The position numbers and the translations under genes were made by a program. Below are positions 35,304 to 45,466 of a stretch of DNA of 64,000 bases, piece by piece. Below the pieces are notes generated by a model, which saw only the letters and a program-made list of their open reading frames with translations, searched no databases and had not been told where the DNA came from. This stretch comes from Anaerocolumna sp. AGMB13020 (GTDB lineage: Bacteria; Bacillota; Clostridia; Lachnospirales; Lachnospiraceae). How positions within the stretch are numbered: position 1 is the stretch's first letter; each line of letters begins with the position of its first letter. The stretch covers positions 496,001-560,000 of the forward strand of contig NZ_CP136910.1 in NCBI RefSeq assembly GCF_033100115.1. The letters run 5' to 3'.

Positions 35304-37496
35304 TTATCTTTTTTTAGTAATCTTCTGACCTTGTTTCTTATTTCCGTGATTACTGTCCTTCTTTAAGACAGATCGGTTATTTGCCATACCAGCCTTTTGG
35401 GTTCCCCTGTTCTTAACCGTCTGATTATTTGCAGTATGCTGCTTTGTCGATTGGCTATTTACAGTTTGATTCCTATTCTGTTGGTTCTTGCTCTGTTTGG
35501 TCCTTACAGGTTGGTTCTTCTCCTGCTGATATTTTGCAGCTTGGGTCTTCTCCTGTTGATTTTTGCCTGACTGATTGCTGGTTTGCTGGTTCTTTACAGA
35601 TCTGCTGCCTGTCTGCTGTCTGTTTTCCGTACTTCTTCCTCTGGACAGCCCTTGCTTGCCATCAGAACCTTTCTCTTTTCTATATCCTGAATAGGCATTT
35701 CCCCTGGGTCTGATAAGGCACTTCTTATCAAAGCCGATTAAATCCCGTCTTCCAGCCAAGGTTAGTGCTTCCTCCACAAGATCGTAGTTTTTGGGATTAC
35801 GATATTGTATCAAGGCTCTCTGCATGGCTTTTTCATGAGGTGTTTTTGGTACATAAACCTGCTTTAAGTTTCTGGGATCCAAACCAGTATAATACATACA
35901 GGTGGATATGGTGGAGGGCGTAGGATAGAAATCCTGTACCTGCTCGGGCATGTACCCTAAATCTCTTAAGTACTCAGCCAGAGCAATTGCCTCTTTTATA
36001 GTAGAACCGGGGTGCGAGGACATGAGATAAGGTACTACGAACTGCTTCTTACCCAGTTCTTCATTGGTCTTCTTATACTTCTTCTTGAATTCCTCATATA
36101 CTGCATTTTTGGGTTTTCCCATCAAATCAAGTACACTGTCACTAATATGCTCGGGAGCAACTTTAAGCTGGCCGCTTATATGGTGCTCGCAAAGTTCTTT
36201 CATAAAGGTCTCATCCTTATCCGCTATAAGATAATCAAATCGGATGCCGGAGCGGATAAATACTTTCTTAACCCCCGGGAGTTCTCTCAATTTTTTTAAC
36301 AGGGAAAGATAATCCTTATGATCTACCTTCAAATTCTTACAGGGTGTGGGAAAAAGGCACTGCTTATTCACACAGGCACCTTTACTGTTCTGCTTTTCAC
36401 AGGCAGTATGCCGGAAATTGGCTGTAGGTCCGCCGATATCATTAATATAACCCTTAAAATCCTTGTCCCATATAAGGTGATTCGCCTCAGCCATAATGGA
36501 TTCATGACTTCTGGTCTGTATTATCCTTCCCTGATGAAAGGTAAGGGCACAGAAGCTGCAGCCACCAAAACATCCCCTGTTGCTGACTAAGGAAAATTTC
36601 AATTCCTCAATGGCCGGGATTCCCCCTAACGGAATGTAGGAAGGATGATAATCTCTCATATAGGGAAGAGAATATACACGATCCATTTCTGCCTGAGTCA
36701 GTGGCTTCGCAGGAGGATTTTGAACCACATACTCTGTCTCTTTGTACTTCTCCACCAGCCTTTTACCGGAATAGGGATCCGTATTACAATATTGAATATT
36801 AAAACTTTTTGCGAATTCCAATTTACTTTTCACGATTTCCCCATAATCCGGGAGATTCTCTGCATCATAGACGGAATCAAGGCTTCTGGCCTTATAGACT
36901 GTACCATTTATAAAGGTGATATCAGAAACAGCAAGTCCGCTGTCTAAAGCCTCTGCAATTTCTACAATGGATCGCTCTCCCATACCGTAGGACAATAAAT
37001 CCGCCTGGGAATCCAGCAGAATAGAACGCTTTACCGTATCACTCCAGTAATCATAATGCCCCAGTCTTCTTAAGCTGGCTTCTATTCCGCCTATGATAAT
37101 AGGCGCATTCTTATAAACCTTTCGTATGAGATTACTGTAACATATGGTTGCTCTGTCGGGACGTTTTCCCATAACGCCTCCGGGCGTATAATAATCCATA
37201 TTTCTCTTTTTCTTGGCAACAGTGTAATGATTTACCATGGTATCCATATTACCGCCGCTTACCAAAAAGCCAAGTCTTGGCTCTCCAAGAATCTGTATGC
37301 TCTTTTCATCTTTCCAGTCAGGCTGGGCGATGATGCCTACCTTAAATCCATTACTCTCCAAAACCCTGCTTATGATTGCCGGTCCAAAGGAGTGATGGTC
37401 AACGTAGGCATCCCCTGTAATATATACGAAATCGCACTGTTCCCAACCTCTTTTATCCATGTCTTCTCTGCAAATAGGTAAAAAATCTTTTATCAT
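35304..37496 (-). CDS. ygiQ: YgiQ family radical SAM protein with long Q/N/K-rich tail
   Basis: A 730-residue radical SAM protein. The SAM cluster motif is [18 protein letters not shown] (CxxxCxxC), preceded by the YgiQ N-terminal domain ([39 protein letters not shown]). The reaction is unknown. From about residue 605 the protein has a low-complexity tail rich in Gln, Asn, Lys and Arg with repeats such as KNQQ and NQQEK, about 120 residues long; many homologues end near residue 620-670. The tail is probably disordered and basic, perhaps contacting RNA. Confidence 0.9.
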   Translation of the reverse strand: MIKDFLPICREDMDKRGWEQCDFVYITGDAYVDHHSFGPAIISRVLESNGFKVGIIAQPDWKDEKSIQILGEPRLGFLVSGGNMDTMVNHYTVAKKKRNMDYYTPGGVMGKRPDRATICYSNLIRKVYKNAPIIIGGIEASLRRLGHYDYWSDTVKRSILLDSQADLLSYGMGERSIVEIAEALDSGLAVSDITFINGTVYKARSLDSVYDAENLPDYGEIVKSKLEFAKSFNIQYCNTDPYSGKRLVEKYKETEYVVQNPPAKPLTQAEMDRVYSLPYMRDYHPSYIPLGGIPAIEELKFSLVSNRGCFGGCSFCALTFHQGRIIQTRSHESIMAEANHLIWDKDFKGYINDIGGPTANFRHTACEKQNSKGACVNKQCLFPTPCKNLKVDHKDYLSLLKKLRELPGVKKVFIRSGIRFDYLIADKDETFMKELCEHHISGQLKVAPEHISDSVLDLMGKPKNAVYEEFKKKYKKTNEELGKKQFVVPYLMSSHPGSTIKEAIALAEYLRDLGYMPEQVQDFYPTPSTISTCMYYTGLDPRNLKQVYVPKTPHEKAMQRALIQYRNPKNYDLVEEALTLAGRRDLIGFDKKCLIRPRGNAYSGYRKEKGSDGKQGLSRGRSTENRQQTGSRSVKNQQTSNQSGKNQQEKTQAAKYQQEKNQPVRTKQSKNQQNRNQTVNSQSTKQHTANNQTVKNRGTQKAGMANNRSVLKKDSNHGNKKQGQKITKKR

Positions 37497-37624
37497 CTAT
37501 ATCCTCGCTTATTATCGGGTATTTCATCAACTTTTATGTTATTTATGACGCCTACTAAGTATACCCCACTTTTAAGCGTTCGTCGACAACTTTATTTATG
37601 TTTTCATGGTTAAACCACAGTCTT

Positions 37625-37672
37625 TATACGAATATCACTTATCGTTCGGCTTAAAAGACTGCGGTATCTTTT
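37625..37672. promoter_or_regulatory. Long imperfect hairpin in the ygiQ upstream region
   Basis: CCACAGTCTTT and AAAGACTGCGG can pair around a loop of about 30 nt. On the plus strand TATCTTTTATTCTTTC follows, but no plus-strand gene ends here. Meaning unclear. Confidence 0.25.
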
Positions 37673-37764
37673 ATTCTTTCGGAAGAAGTAGTTGAATACT
37701 TACATAATAACGCAATAAATTAACTTCCTATGGTAATACTAAAATAAAAAAGGAGTAATGAGTT

Positions 37765-37929
37765 ATGGATAAGAACTATTATGAGAATTATTCAATTGCC
37801 TCCATATCCAGTGAAGATGTACAAGCAATTACAACTTTAGAAAACGAATTAAGCAGGAAATCAGAAAATCCTGTTGTTTTAATTGCCTATCAGCCTATTG
37901 CCGGACAATCAAAAGAAGAGGACACTTAA
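37765..37929 (+). CDS. Small uncharacterised protein (54 residues)
   Basis: Begins MDKNYYENYSIASISSEDV and ends GQSKEEDT. It has AAAAAAGGAG nine bases upstream of the ATG and a strong hairpin 17 bp after its stop, which together argue for a real gene. It is acidic, without membrane segment, cysteine or known motif. It lies alone on the plus strand between the ygiQ-like and EF-G-like genes. No family recognised. Confidence 0.6.
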   Translation: MDKNYYENYSIASISSEDVQAITTLENELSRKSENPVVLIAYQPIAGQSKEEDT

Positions 37930-37945
37930 ACCAGCAAGATAAAAG

Positions 37946-37986
37946 GCTCCGTACTTTCCAGTATCATTCGCGGAAAGTTACGGAGC
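37946..37986. terminator. Bidirectional terminator hairpin
   Basis: GCTCCGTA...CTTTCC pairs with GGAAAG...TACGGAGC (one bulge). On the minus strand CTTTTATCTT follows, serving the EF-G-like gene; on the plus strand AAAAGTTTAT follows, serving the small protein. Confidence 0.65.
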
Positions 37987-38010
37987 AAAAGTTTATATAA
38001 AAATCAGCCT

Positions 38011-40101
38011 CTATTCACCAGCTGCCATCAATTCTTTCTCATTTTCATCAATTACTTTTTGCTGAACATCTCCCGGTGCCTGTTCATAACGGTTGAATTC
38101 ATAGGAAAAGTCACCCGCACCACCGGTCATGGATCTTAAGTCTGTGGAATATCCATAAAGCTCTGACAGAGGAATGTCGGCTGTTATTTCTTGTTTTCCC
38201 AAGGCCTCAGGGTTCATACCAAGCACTCTTCCTCTTCTTTTATTCAGATCCCCCATAATATCACCGGTATATTTATCCGGTACCAGCACCTTAAGAGTTG
38301 CTATCGGTTCTAAAAGAACGGGTGAAGCCGAAAGGAATCCCTGTTTAAAAGCTTGAATCGTTGCCATTTTAAAAGCCATTTCAGAGGAATCTACAGGATG
38401 ATAGGAGCCGTCAACCAAAGTAGCCTTTAACCCTACTACCGGATAACCTGCCAAAGGACCTTTTACAACGCACTCTGCAATACCTTTTTCTACAGCCGGG
38501 AAGTAATTCCTTGGAACAGCACCACCGAAAACCTTCTCTTCAAATACGTATTGCTCTTCTGTATTACCGGAAGGTTCAAACTCAATATGCACATCTCCGT
38601 ATTGCCCGTGACCGCCTGATTGTTTCTTATATTTGCCCTGTACTTTGATTTTCTTACGCAGGGTTTCACGGTAGGGAACCTTGGGTTTCATAATCTCAAT
38701 TTCAACTTTATATTTATTGTACAGTTTTGTTACTACAATTTCAAGCTGCTGATCCCCGATACCATAGAGAAGGGTCTGCCTGTTCTCCTTATCATTAACC
38801 ACTTTTAGGGTCAGGTCTTCATCCATGAGTTTGGCAAGGGCCTGGGACACTTTGTCGTCATCCCCTTTATTTTTCGTTTTAAATCTTTGGGAGGTATAAG
38901 GAACCGGCATCACCGGTTTATCAAATAATACAGGAAAAGCTTTGGTTGAAAGAGTATCTCCGGTTACGGTATTGCTTAGTTTACCGATAGCTCCGATATC
39001 TCCGGCATGAAGTTCATTCACTTCAATTTGCTCTTTCCCTCTTAGAATATACAGACGGGATATCTTCTCCTCTGTTTCTCTTTCTGCATTGAAAATAGAC
39101 GAATCCGATTTCAGAATACCGGAACAGATTTTTATCAGTGAGAATTTGCCGATAAAAGGGTCGGCAATGGTCTTAAATACCTTGGCTGACATAGGCAGCT
39201 CTTCTTTATAGTCTGCCGGAAAGGAGGCACCGGTTTTTACTGCTGTTCCTTTACACTCTCTTTTTACCGGTGCCGGGAAATACTTTTCCATTGCCTGAAG
39301 TAGCATGGCAGGCCCCTGGGCATTGATACCGGAACCCATTAATACCGGAACTACATTTCCACCTATAACATTCTCTCTTAAGGCAGAGGATATTTCTTCA
39401 GCAGTGAATTCTTCTCCGGAAAAATACTTCTCCATCAGCTCTTCGCTGGTTTCTGCAACAGAATCTAATAAGGTTTCCCTGAATTTATTTAAATTCTCCA
39501 TGGAATATTCGGGAATGTCACATTCCTCATATTTGCCCATAGAGGTGAATCTTCTTCCTGCCATTTTTACTACATTAACAAAACCTACAAACTTCTCATT
39601 CTCCCGAATCGGTATATGAAAGGGAGCTATTCTTTTGCCGTAACGATTGGTAAGTTCCTCCACCACCTGTCTGTAGCTGGCGTTGTCATCATCCATATCT
39701 GTAACAAAAAACATTCTGGGTAAATTATACTTCTCACAATATTCCCATGCCTTTACGGTTCCTACCTCCACACCTGCTTTGGCTGATATCACAATCACTG
39801 CAGCATCAGCAGCAAGAAGTCCTTCTTCTGTTTCTCCTGCAAAATCAAAATAACCGGGGGTATCCAATATGTTAATCTTTGTATCCTCATAGACAATGGG
39901 GATAACAGAAGTGCTGATAGAAAAAAGTCTTTTGATCTCTTCCTTATCATAATCGCTAATGGTATTACCTTCTTCTACTTTTCCCTGACGCTTTGTGATT
40001 CCTGCTGAAAATGCCATAGCTTCTGCCAAAGTAGTCTTACCGCAGCCACCATGGCCTAACAAAACAACGTTACGAATTTTTTCCGAAGTGTAAACATTCA
40101 T
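38011..40101 (-). CDS. Elongation factor G-like GTPase with altered G4 motif
   Basis: A 696-residue translational GTPase. G1 is GHGGCGKTTL, G3 is DTPGYFDF, and domain IV carries SGGHGQYGDVHIEFEP, as in EF-G. The G4 motif, normally NKxD, reads TDMD (FVTDMDDDN). The N-terminal switch region is also shorter than in canonical FusA. This fits the EF-G-like paralogue group of Firmicutes rather than the main EF-G; whether it translocates or has another ribosomal role is unknown. The ATG at 40101 has GGAGG eight bases upstream. Confidence 0.88.
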   Translation of the reverse strand: MNVYTSEKIRNVVLLGHGGCGKTTLAEAMAFSAGITKRQGKVEEGNTISDYDKEEIKRLFSISTSVIPIVYEDTKINILDTPGYFDFAGETEEGLLAADAAVIVISAKAGVEVGTVKAWEYCEKYNLPRMFFVTDMDDDNASYRQVVEELTNRYGKRIAPFHIPIRENEKFVGFVNVVKMAGRRFTSMGKYEECDIPEYSMENLNKFRETLLDSVAETSEELMEKYFSGEEFTAEEISSALRENVIGGNVVPVLMGSGINAQGPAMLLQAMEKYFPAPVKRECKGTAVKTGASFPADYKEELPMSAKVFKTIADPFIGKFSLIKICSGILKSDSSIFNAERETEEKISRLYILRGKEQIEVNELHAGDIGAIGKLSNTVTGDTLSTKAFPVLFDKPVMPVPYTSQRFKTKNKGDDDKVSQALAKLMDEDLTLKVVNDKENRQTLLYGIGDQQLEIVVTKLYNKYKVEIEIMKPKVPYRETLRKKIKVQGKYKKQSGGHGQYGDVHIEFEPSGNTEEQYVFEEKVFGGAVPRNYFPAVEKGIAECVVKGPLAGYPVVGLKATLVDGSYHPVDSSEMAFKMATIQAFKQGFLSASPVLLEPIATLKVLVPDKYTGDIMGDLNKRRGRVLGMNPEALGKQEITADIPLSELYGYSTDLRSMTGGAGDFSYEFNRYEQAPGDVQQKVIDENEKELMAAGE

Positions 40102-40455
40102 TCTTTTTTCCTCCATTGCTATTTTATTATAAATCGATATAAGTTGAACTCCGTCTATCCAGACATATGTAACTTTTACCTGAAACGCTTTTAATTCAAG
40201 CAATTATAAACCTCATTCAACTTATATTGTATTATAGCTATATTTTACTAAAACTAGTCTGATTTTACAACCACTTTATATGTAATTGACATTATTAATG
40301 AAGTATTATATATTTTTATCAGCACATTTTATATCAAAACGTCTTTTTACAGCTATTTTTTCTTTTATTCTACAAATTTATAAACGAAACCAAGTTCTTC
40401 TTCTACTATATGTATAGAAACTTCATATATACCTTGCTTTTCCGTCTTGTTCACG
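40102..40455. other. AT-rich intergenic stretch, nothing recognised
   Basis: Contains the upstream region of the divergent EF-G-like gene. No gene, repeat or clear promoter was identified in this part. Confidence 0.5.
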
Positions 40456-40490
40456 CTTTAAACCGTTACACTTTAAACTGTTACACTTTA
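40456..40490 (+). promoter_or_regulatory. Direct repeats upstream of the aroF promoter
   Basis: CTTTAAACCGTTACA and CTTTAAACTGTTACA in tandem (15-bp period, one difference), then a partial CTTTAA. They end 14 bp before the -35 box and are placed like activator or repressor half-sites. Confidence 0.45.
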
Positions 40491-40503
40491 ATGTTTTGCA
40501 GTA

Positions 40504-40532
40504 TTGACATATGTGTCAGATAGGAGTACAAT
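40504..40532 (+). promoter_or_regulatory. Promoter of aroF-tyrA-aroA
   Basis: TTGACA, 17-bp spacer, TACAAT. The -35 is embedded in TGACATATGTGTCA, an inverted repeat with one mismatched pair. The leader to the aroF ATG is about 120 nt. Confidence 0.8.
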
Positions 40533-40658
40533 AGATAAGAACGAATAACTATAACTGTTCACAGATTAGGTCAGAATATTTTACCTTTTATAAGCCAGTG
40601 AAAATATCCTGCCCGCAGAGCTGATGAACAGAAGGATAAAACATTAAATGGAGGCTAT

Positions 40659-41672
40659 ATGATTATCGTAATGAAACCAAATGCAAAACAGGAGTCCATT
40701 GATAATATTATCAGAATAATTGAAGGGAAAGGACTCACTCCCCATTTGTCAGCAGGTAATGAAGTTACTATTATCGGTGTGGTAGGAGACAAATCCAGAT
40801 TACAGGATCAAAATTTAGAAATAGCGGAAGACGTTGACCGTGTGGTAGCCGTAACCGAAAGCTATAAGCTTGCCAATAAAAAATTCCATCCTGAACCCAG
40901 TGTCGTTAGAGTCGGTAATGCTACAATCGGAGGCGATGAGCTTGTTATTATGTCCGGTCCCTGTGCCGTAGAGAGCAGGGAGCAGCTTTTTGAAACCGCA
41001 CATGCTATCAAAAAGGCTGGTGCCCAAATTCTAAGAGGCGGTGCTTACAAACCCAGAACCTCACCTTATGCATTCCAGGGGCTTGAGGAGGAAGGCCTTA
41101 AGTTTATGAAAGAAGCCAGGGATGAAACCGGACTTGCTGTTGTGTGTGAGGTTACCAGTCTTGCTGCCATTGAATCTGCCGTAAAATACGTAGATATGCT
41201 GCAGATCGGTGCCAGAAACATGCAAAACTTCTATCTGCTGAAGGAGGCAGGCAAAACCGGACTTCCGGTATTATTAAAACGAGGCTTATCTGCTACCATC
41301 GATGAATGGCTTAATGCTGCTGAATATATTATTGCAGAAGGAAATCCAAATGTGGTATTATGTGAAAGAGGTATCAGAACTTTCGAAACCGCTACCCGCA
41401 ATACTCTTGATATCAGCGCCGTACCGGTTATAAAGGCCAAAAGCCATCTTCCCATTATCGTAGATCCCAGTCATGCCTGCGGCGTAAGAAGCTATGTGAA
41501 ACCACTCTCCATGAGTGCTGTTGCAGTTGGGGCTGACGGTCTTATGGTGGAAACCCATCCAAACCCTGCAATCGCTTTATCTGACGGTCCTCAGTCTCTC
41601 ACATTCCCTCAATTTGATAAGCTTTGTGAAGAGCTCCGCCCCCTTGCAGCCTTAATGGGCAAAAAATTCTAA
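40659..41672 (+). CDS. aroF: 3-deoxy-7-phosphoheptulonate synthase (DAHP synthase)
   Basis: First step of aromatic amino acid synthesis: PEP plus erythrose 4-phosphate to DAHP. Residues 1 to about 70 are a ferredoxin-like regulatory domain ([19 protein letters not shown]), followed by the barrel with [42 protein letters not shown] and IVDPSHACG. This is the type I-beta form of 337 residues, typically feedback-controlled through the N-terminal domain. TGGAGG precedes the ATG. First gene of an operon with tyrA (15 bp gap) and aroA. Confidence 0.96.
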   Translation: MIIVMKPNAKQESIDNIIRIIEGKGLTPHLSAGNEVTIIGVVGDKSRLQDQNLEIAEDVDRVVAVTESYKLANKKFHPEPSVVRVGNATIGGDELVIMSGPCAVESREQLFETAHAIKKAGAQILRGGAYKPRTSPYAFQGLEEEGLKFMKEARDETGLAVVCEVTSLAAIESAVKYVDMLQIGARNMQNFYLLKEAGKTGLPVLLKRGLSATIDEWLNAAEYIIAEGNPNVVLCERGIRTFETATRNTLDISAVPVIKAKSHLPIIVDPSHACGVRSYVKPLSMSAVAVGADGLMVETHPNPAIALSDGPQSLTFPQFDKLCEELRPLAALMGKKF

Positions 41673-41686
41673 ATTCGGAGAATCCT

Positions 41687-42790
41687 ATGAACGACTCTAT
41701 CGTTGGCTTTATCGGCTTTGGATTGATAGGCGGCTCTCTGGCACATGCCTTAAGAGAGCAGAATCCAAAGCAGAAATTAATAGCCTATCATTATAACAAA
41801 GAAAAACTTAATAACGGTCTATCGGCAGCGCTCTCAGAAGGAGTACTTAGTGATGTGGTCTATGACCTGGAAGAATTAAAAGACTGCGAGCTTCTCTTTT
41901 TGTGTGCACCTGTATTATCAAATATTGCTTATCTTGCCTCTATCAGAAATATTGTGAAACCGGAATGTATCATAACTGATGTGGGCAGTGTTAAAGGAAA
42001 TATCTGTGCGGAAGCGGTAAGACTTAACATGGGGCATCAGTTTATAGGAGGCCATCCTATGGCAGGCTCTGAGAAAACAGGTTATGCTAATTCCAGCAGC
42101 CTGTTATTAGAAAATGCCTACTATATTTTAACGCCTACTGCAGATACCTCTGAATCGGTCAAAACAGCGCTTTTCGAGCTAATAAAATCCCTTGGTTCTA
42201 TTCCGTTATTCCTTAAACCCGATGAACATGATGATATAACAGCTGCAATCAGTCATGTACCCCATATTATCGCTTCCGGTCTGGTAAATACGGTAAAGGC
42301 TGCGGACAAAGAGGACAAGATGAAGTTGCTTGCAGCAGGCGGCTTTAAGGATATTACCAGGATAGCCTCTTCCTCTCCTGTTATGTGGCAGAATATCTGT
42401 CTTACGAACACAGACAGTATCCTGCACTTTCTGGAGTCATACATCACAAGCTTAGAAGATATTAAAACTGCGCTCTTGGAACAAAAAGAAACGGATATTT
42501 TTGACTTTTTTAAAGAAGCCGGCGATTACAGAGATTCTATTCCAGGCTCTTCTCATGGACTGCTTAACAAAGTCTATGATTTATACCTGGATATTATGGA
42601 TGAGACAGGTGCTATCGCTACCATTGCAACTTTACTGGCAACCAACCAGATCAGTCTTAAGAATATCGGGATTATTCATAATCGGGAATTTGAACAAGGG
42701 GTTTTAAGAATAGAATTCTATAGTCAGAATTCTTGCGATATGGCCTCTGTATTGCTTCGCAGACATAATTATATTGTATATGAGCGTTGA
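41687..42790 (+). CDS. tyrA: Prephenate dehydrogenase with ACT domain
   Basis: Oxidative decarboxylation of prephenate to 4-hydroxyphenylpyruvate for tyrosine. It has the Rossmann loop VGFIGFGLIGGSLAHAL, VTDVGSVKG-like IITDVGSVKGN, and the active-site GGHPMAGSEKTGY. The C-terminal about 75 residues (ETGAIATIATLLATNQISLKN) form an ACT-like domain, the usual site of tyrosine feedback. 367 residues. GGAGAATCCT precedes the ATG. Middle gene of aroF-tyrA-aroA. Confidence 0.94.
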   Translation: MNDSIVGFIGFGLIGGSLAHALREQNPKQKLIAYHYNKEKLNNGLSAALSEGVLSDVVYDLEELKDCELLFLCAPVLSNIAYLASIRNIVKPECIITDVGSVKGNICAEAVRLNMGHQFIGGHPMAGSEKTGYANSSSLLLENAYYILTPTADTSESVKTALFELIKSLGSIPLFLKPDEHDDITAAISHVPHIIASGLVNTVKAADKEDKMKLLAAGGFKDITRIASSSPVMWQNICLTNTDSILHFLESYITSLEDIKTALLEQKETDIFDFFKEAGDYRDSIPGSSHGLLNKVYDLYLDIMDETGAIATIATLLATNQISLKNIGIIHNREFEQGVLRIEFYSQNSCDMASVLLRRHNYIVYER

Positions 42791-42906
42791 ATCCCGGTAA
42801 AGTAATTATTCTACAATTGTATCCGTACTTTTCTTCTTAGATCAGACTATATATAACAAAATCATTAAGATATTTAACATAACTATTATTGCAACCGGAG
42901 GTCAAT

Positions 42907-44196
42907 ATGATTATAACACGTTCAAAAAGTTTAAAAGGCAGTATAAAGGTTCCCGGCGATAAATCCATCTCACACCGCAGCGTAATGTTCGGTGCTCTTG
43001 CAAAGGGCACAACAGAGGTGACAAACTTTTTAGAAGGTGCGGATTGTCTGTCCACTATAAGCTGTTTTCGCAGAATGGGTATACATATTGAACATACCAA
43101 AGGAAATACCTCTGTTCTTGTACGAGGCAAGGGTTTGAGAGGGTTAAAGGCACCCGAAGGTATGCTGGATGTTGGCAACAGCGGAACAACCATGCGCCTT
43201 ATGTCTGGAATCTTATCCGGCCAGCTTTTTGAAACAACCATCACCGGAGATGCCTCTATACAGAAACGCCCTATGGGCAGAATAATAGAACCCTTGTCAC
43301 AGATGGGTGCAAATATCAGCAGTATAGGCGGTAACGGTCTTGCTCCTCTGTCAATAACACCGGTCAGCAGCGGACTGGAAGGTATACACTACCTTTCAAA
43401 GGTTGCATCTGCACAGGTGAAATCTTCTATTCTCCTGGCAGGACTTTATGCAAAAGGCCCAACTTCTGTAACCGAACCCTATGTATCGAGAAATCATACT
43501 GAAATCATGCTAAAAAGTATGGGCGCAGATATAATTTCGAAAGATACCACTGTTACCTTGCAGCCAGGTGCAGAGCTTAGAGGAAATCGCATCGAGGTAC
43601 CCGGAGACATCTCTTCTGCGGCTTATTTTATTGCTGCAGGCCTTTTAGTACCCGGCTCTGAAATTCTTATTAAGAATGTAGGCATTAATCCTACCAGAGA
43701 TGGGATTATACGTGTAATAAAAGCCATGGGAGCAGATTTTGAGATTCTTGACATTCGCAATACAGATTCAGAAGCTACCGCCGATATCTTTGTACGCCAT
43801 AGTAATTTAAAAGCAACGGAAATTGGTGGAGACATTATTCCAACCCTGATTGACGAGATTCCAGTTATAGCTGTTATGGCTTGTTTTGCAGAAGGCACCA
43901 CGATAATCCGGGATGCTGCGGAGTTAAAGGTAAAAGAATCCAACCGTATTGATGTTATGGTAAAAAATCTGTCTCTCTTAGGTGCTAAGGTACAGGCAAC
44001 AGAGGACGGTATGGTGATAACCGGTGGTTCCAGTTTAAAAGGAACTATCATAGACAGCATGGAGGATCATAGAATAGCCATGTCCTTTGCCATTGCAGGT
44101 TTATTGGCAGATGGGGAAACCAGTATATTGAATGCTGAATGTGTGAATATCTCATATCCCGGCTTTTACGATGATCTAAAGAAATTAGCCCAATAA
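42907..44196 (+). CDS. aroA: 3-phosphoshikimate 1-carboxyvinyltransferase (EPSP synthase)
   Basis: Transfers enolpyruvyl from PEP to shikimate 3-phosphate. Motifs: PGDKSISHRSVMFGALA (catalytic Lys), GNSGTTMRLMSGIL, the IPTLIDEIPVIAVMA segment with the catalytic Asp, and EDHRIAMSFAIAGL. 429 residues is full length. The ATG at 42907 follows CGGAGGTCAAT; an in-frame start at 42889 lies before that site. The stop is followed by a strong terminator. Confidence 0.96.
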   Translation: MIITRSKSLKGSIKVPGDKSISHRSVMFGALAKGTTEVTNFLEGADCLSTISCFRRMGIHIEHTKGNTSVLVRGKGLRGLKAPEGMLDVGNSGTTMRLMSGILSGQLFETTITGDASIQKRPMGRIIEPLSQMGANISSIGGNGLAPLSITPVSSGLEGIHYLSKVASAQVKSSILLAGLYAKGPTSVTEPYVSRNHTEIMLKSMGADIISKDTTVTLQPGAELRGNRIEVPGDISSAAYFIAAGLLVPGSEILIKNVGINPTRDGIIRVIKAMGADFEILDIRNTDSEATADIFVRHSNLKATEIGGDIIPTLIDEIPVIAVMACFAEGTTIIRDAAELKVKESNRIDVMVKNLSLLGAKVQATEDGMVITGGSSLKGTIIDSMEDHRIAMSFAIAGLLADGETSILNAECVNISYPGFYDDLKKLAQ

Positions 44197-44227
44197 GATT
44201 TTTTGTATAAACTTTTATGAAATTATA

Positions 44228-44275
44228 CTGCCGGTCATTCCAATCATTATTGTTGGTATGGCCGGCAGCTTTTTT
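44228..44275 (+). terminator. Strong intrinsic terminator after aroA
   Basis: CTGCCGG...CCAA pairs with TTGG...CCGGCAG, followed by CTTTTTTATA. It ends the aroF-tyrA-aroA operon. Confidence 0.9.
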
Positions 44276-44331
44276 ATACTCATAAAACATTATGTCTGAG
44301 AAGTAAATCCGATTTCTCTAAATAGCAGCAG

Positions 44332-45384
44332 CTAAGATATAAACATGGCATCCCCAAAGCTAAAAAACCGATATCGTTCTTTTACTGCTTCTTTATAAGC
44401 TGACATTATATTATCTCTTCCGGCTAACGCAGAAACTAACATCATCAAGGTTGACTCCGGAAGATGAAAGTTTGTAATCAAACCGTCCAGAACTTTAAAA
44501 CGGTAACCGGGATAAATAAAGATGGTAGTATCTCCGCTGCCGGAATGGATGACACCGCTCTCATCCGAGGCAGATTCTACGGTACGGCAGCTGGTGGTAC
44601 CCACACAAATAATTCTGCCGCCTTTCTTTTTCGTCTCATTGATAATTGCTGCCGCTTCCTCTGTAACCTGATAGAACTCCGAATGCATATGATGTTCCAG
44701 AACATTGTCAACTTTAACCGGCCGGAAAGTACCAAGTCCCACATGAAGAGTTACATTGGCTACTGCTATACCCATTTGCTCAATCTGCTGTAAAAGTTCT
44801 TTTGTGAAGTGCAGGCCTGCAGTTGGTGCGGCAGCAGAGCCTTCTTCTTTGGCATAAACTGTCTGATAACGGTTCTTATCCTCTAATTGATGGGTAATAT
44901 AGGGTGGTAGGGGCATTTCACCAAGTTTATCCAGTATCTCTTCAAAGATACCATCATATTGAAACTGAACCAGACGATTGCCGTCCTCCAGCTGATCAAT
45001 AATCTCTCCCTTTAAGATACCGCTGCCAAAGCTTATTCTTGTACCTGTTCTTGCTTTTTTCCCAGGTTTTACAAGTGTTTCCCATATATCATTTTCTCTG
45101 CGTTTTAACAGGAGAAGTTCAATTCTGGCACCAGGTATCTTCGTATCCCCACCTTCTCCTTCATGGATTTTCTCACCCAGGAGTCTTGCAGGAATAACCT
45201 TGGTATTATTAATCACCAGGCAGTCTCCTTTTCTCAGGTAATCTGTTATCTGTTTAAAGATTTTATGTTCGATCTCACCGGTATTCTTATTAAGCACCAT
45301 CAGCCTTGAACCCGAACGATCTCTTAAGGGATCCTGTGCAATAAGTTCTTCCGGTAGATCATAATTGAAATCCTGTGTCTTCAT
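44332..45384 (-). CDS. queA: tRNA preQ1(34) S-adenosylmethionine ribosyltransferase-isomerase
   Basis: Penultimate step of queuosine synthesis in tRNA wobble position 34. Diagnostic segments: [24 protein letters not shown] at the N-terminus, KARTGTRI, the [10 protein letters not shown] motif, and [15 protein letters not shown] with FSFGDAMFI at the end. 350 residues is standard. It converges with aroA. The gene upstream on the same strand is a TtcA-like enzyme, 82 bp away, so this could be a small tRNA-modification operon with the cysteine desulfurase. Confidence 0.96.
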   Translation of the reverse strand: MKTQDFNYDLPEELIAQDPLRDRSGSRLMVLNKNTGEIEHKIFKQITDYLRKGDCLVINNTKVIPARLLGEKIHEGEGGDTKIPGARIELLLLKRRENDIWETLVKPGKKARTGTRISFGSGILKGEIIDQLEDGNRLVQFQYDGIFEEILDKLGEMPLPPYITHQLEDKNRYQTVYAKEEGSAAAPTAGLHFTKELLQQIEQMGIAVANVTLHVGLGTFRPVKVDNVLEHHMHSEFYQVTEEAAAIINETKKKGGRIICVGTTSCRTVESASDESGVIHSGSGDTTIFIYPGYRFKVLDGLITNFHLPESTLMMLVSALAGRDNIMSAYKEAVKERYRFFSFGDAMFIS

Positions 45385-45466
45385 GTTTAAGCCTGCCTTT
45401 TACCAAGTTTCTTCAATGGATTTGGACTTTTATGGCATCCTTTCTGTATTATGCTCAACCTTTTCG

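Noticed and set aside
37625..37672. Plus-strand terminator before the 54-residue gene
   Set aside because: No plus-strand gene ends there and the T-tract is interrupted; it is listed only as an unexplained hairpin.
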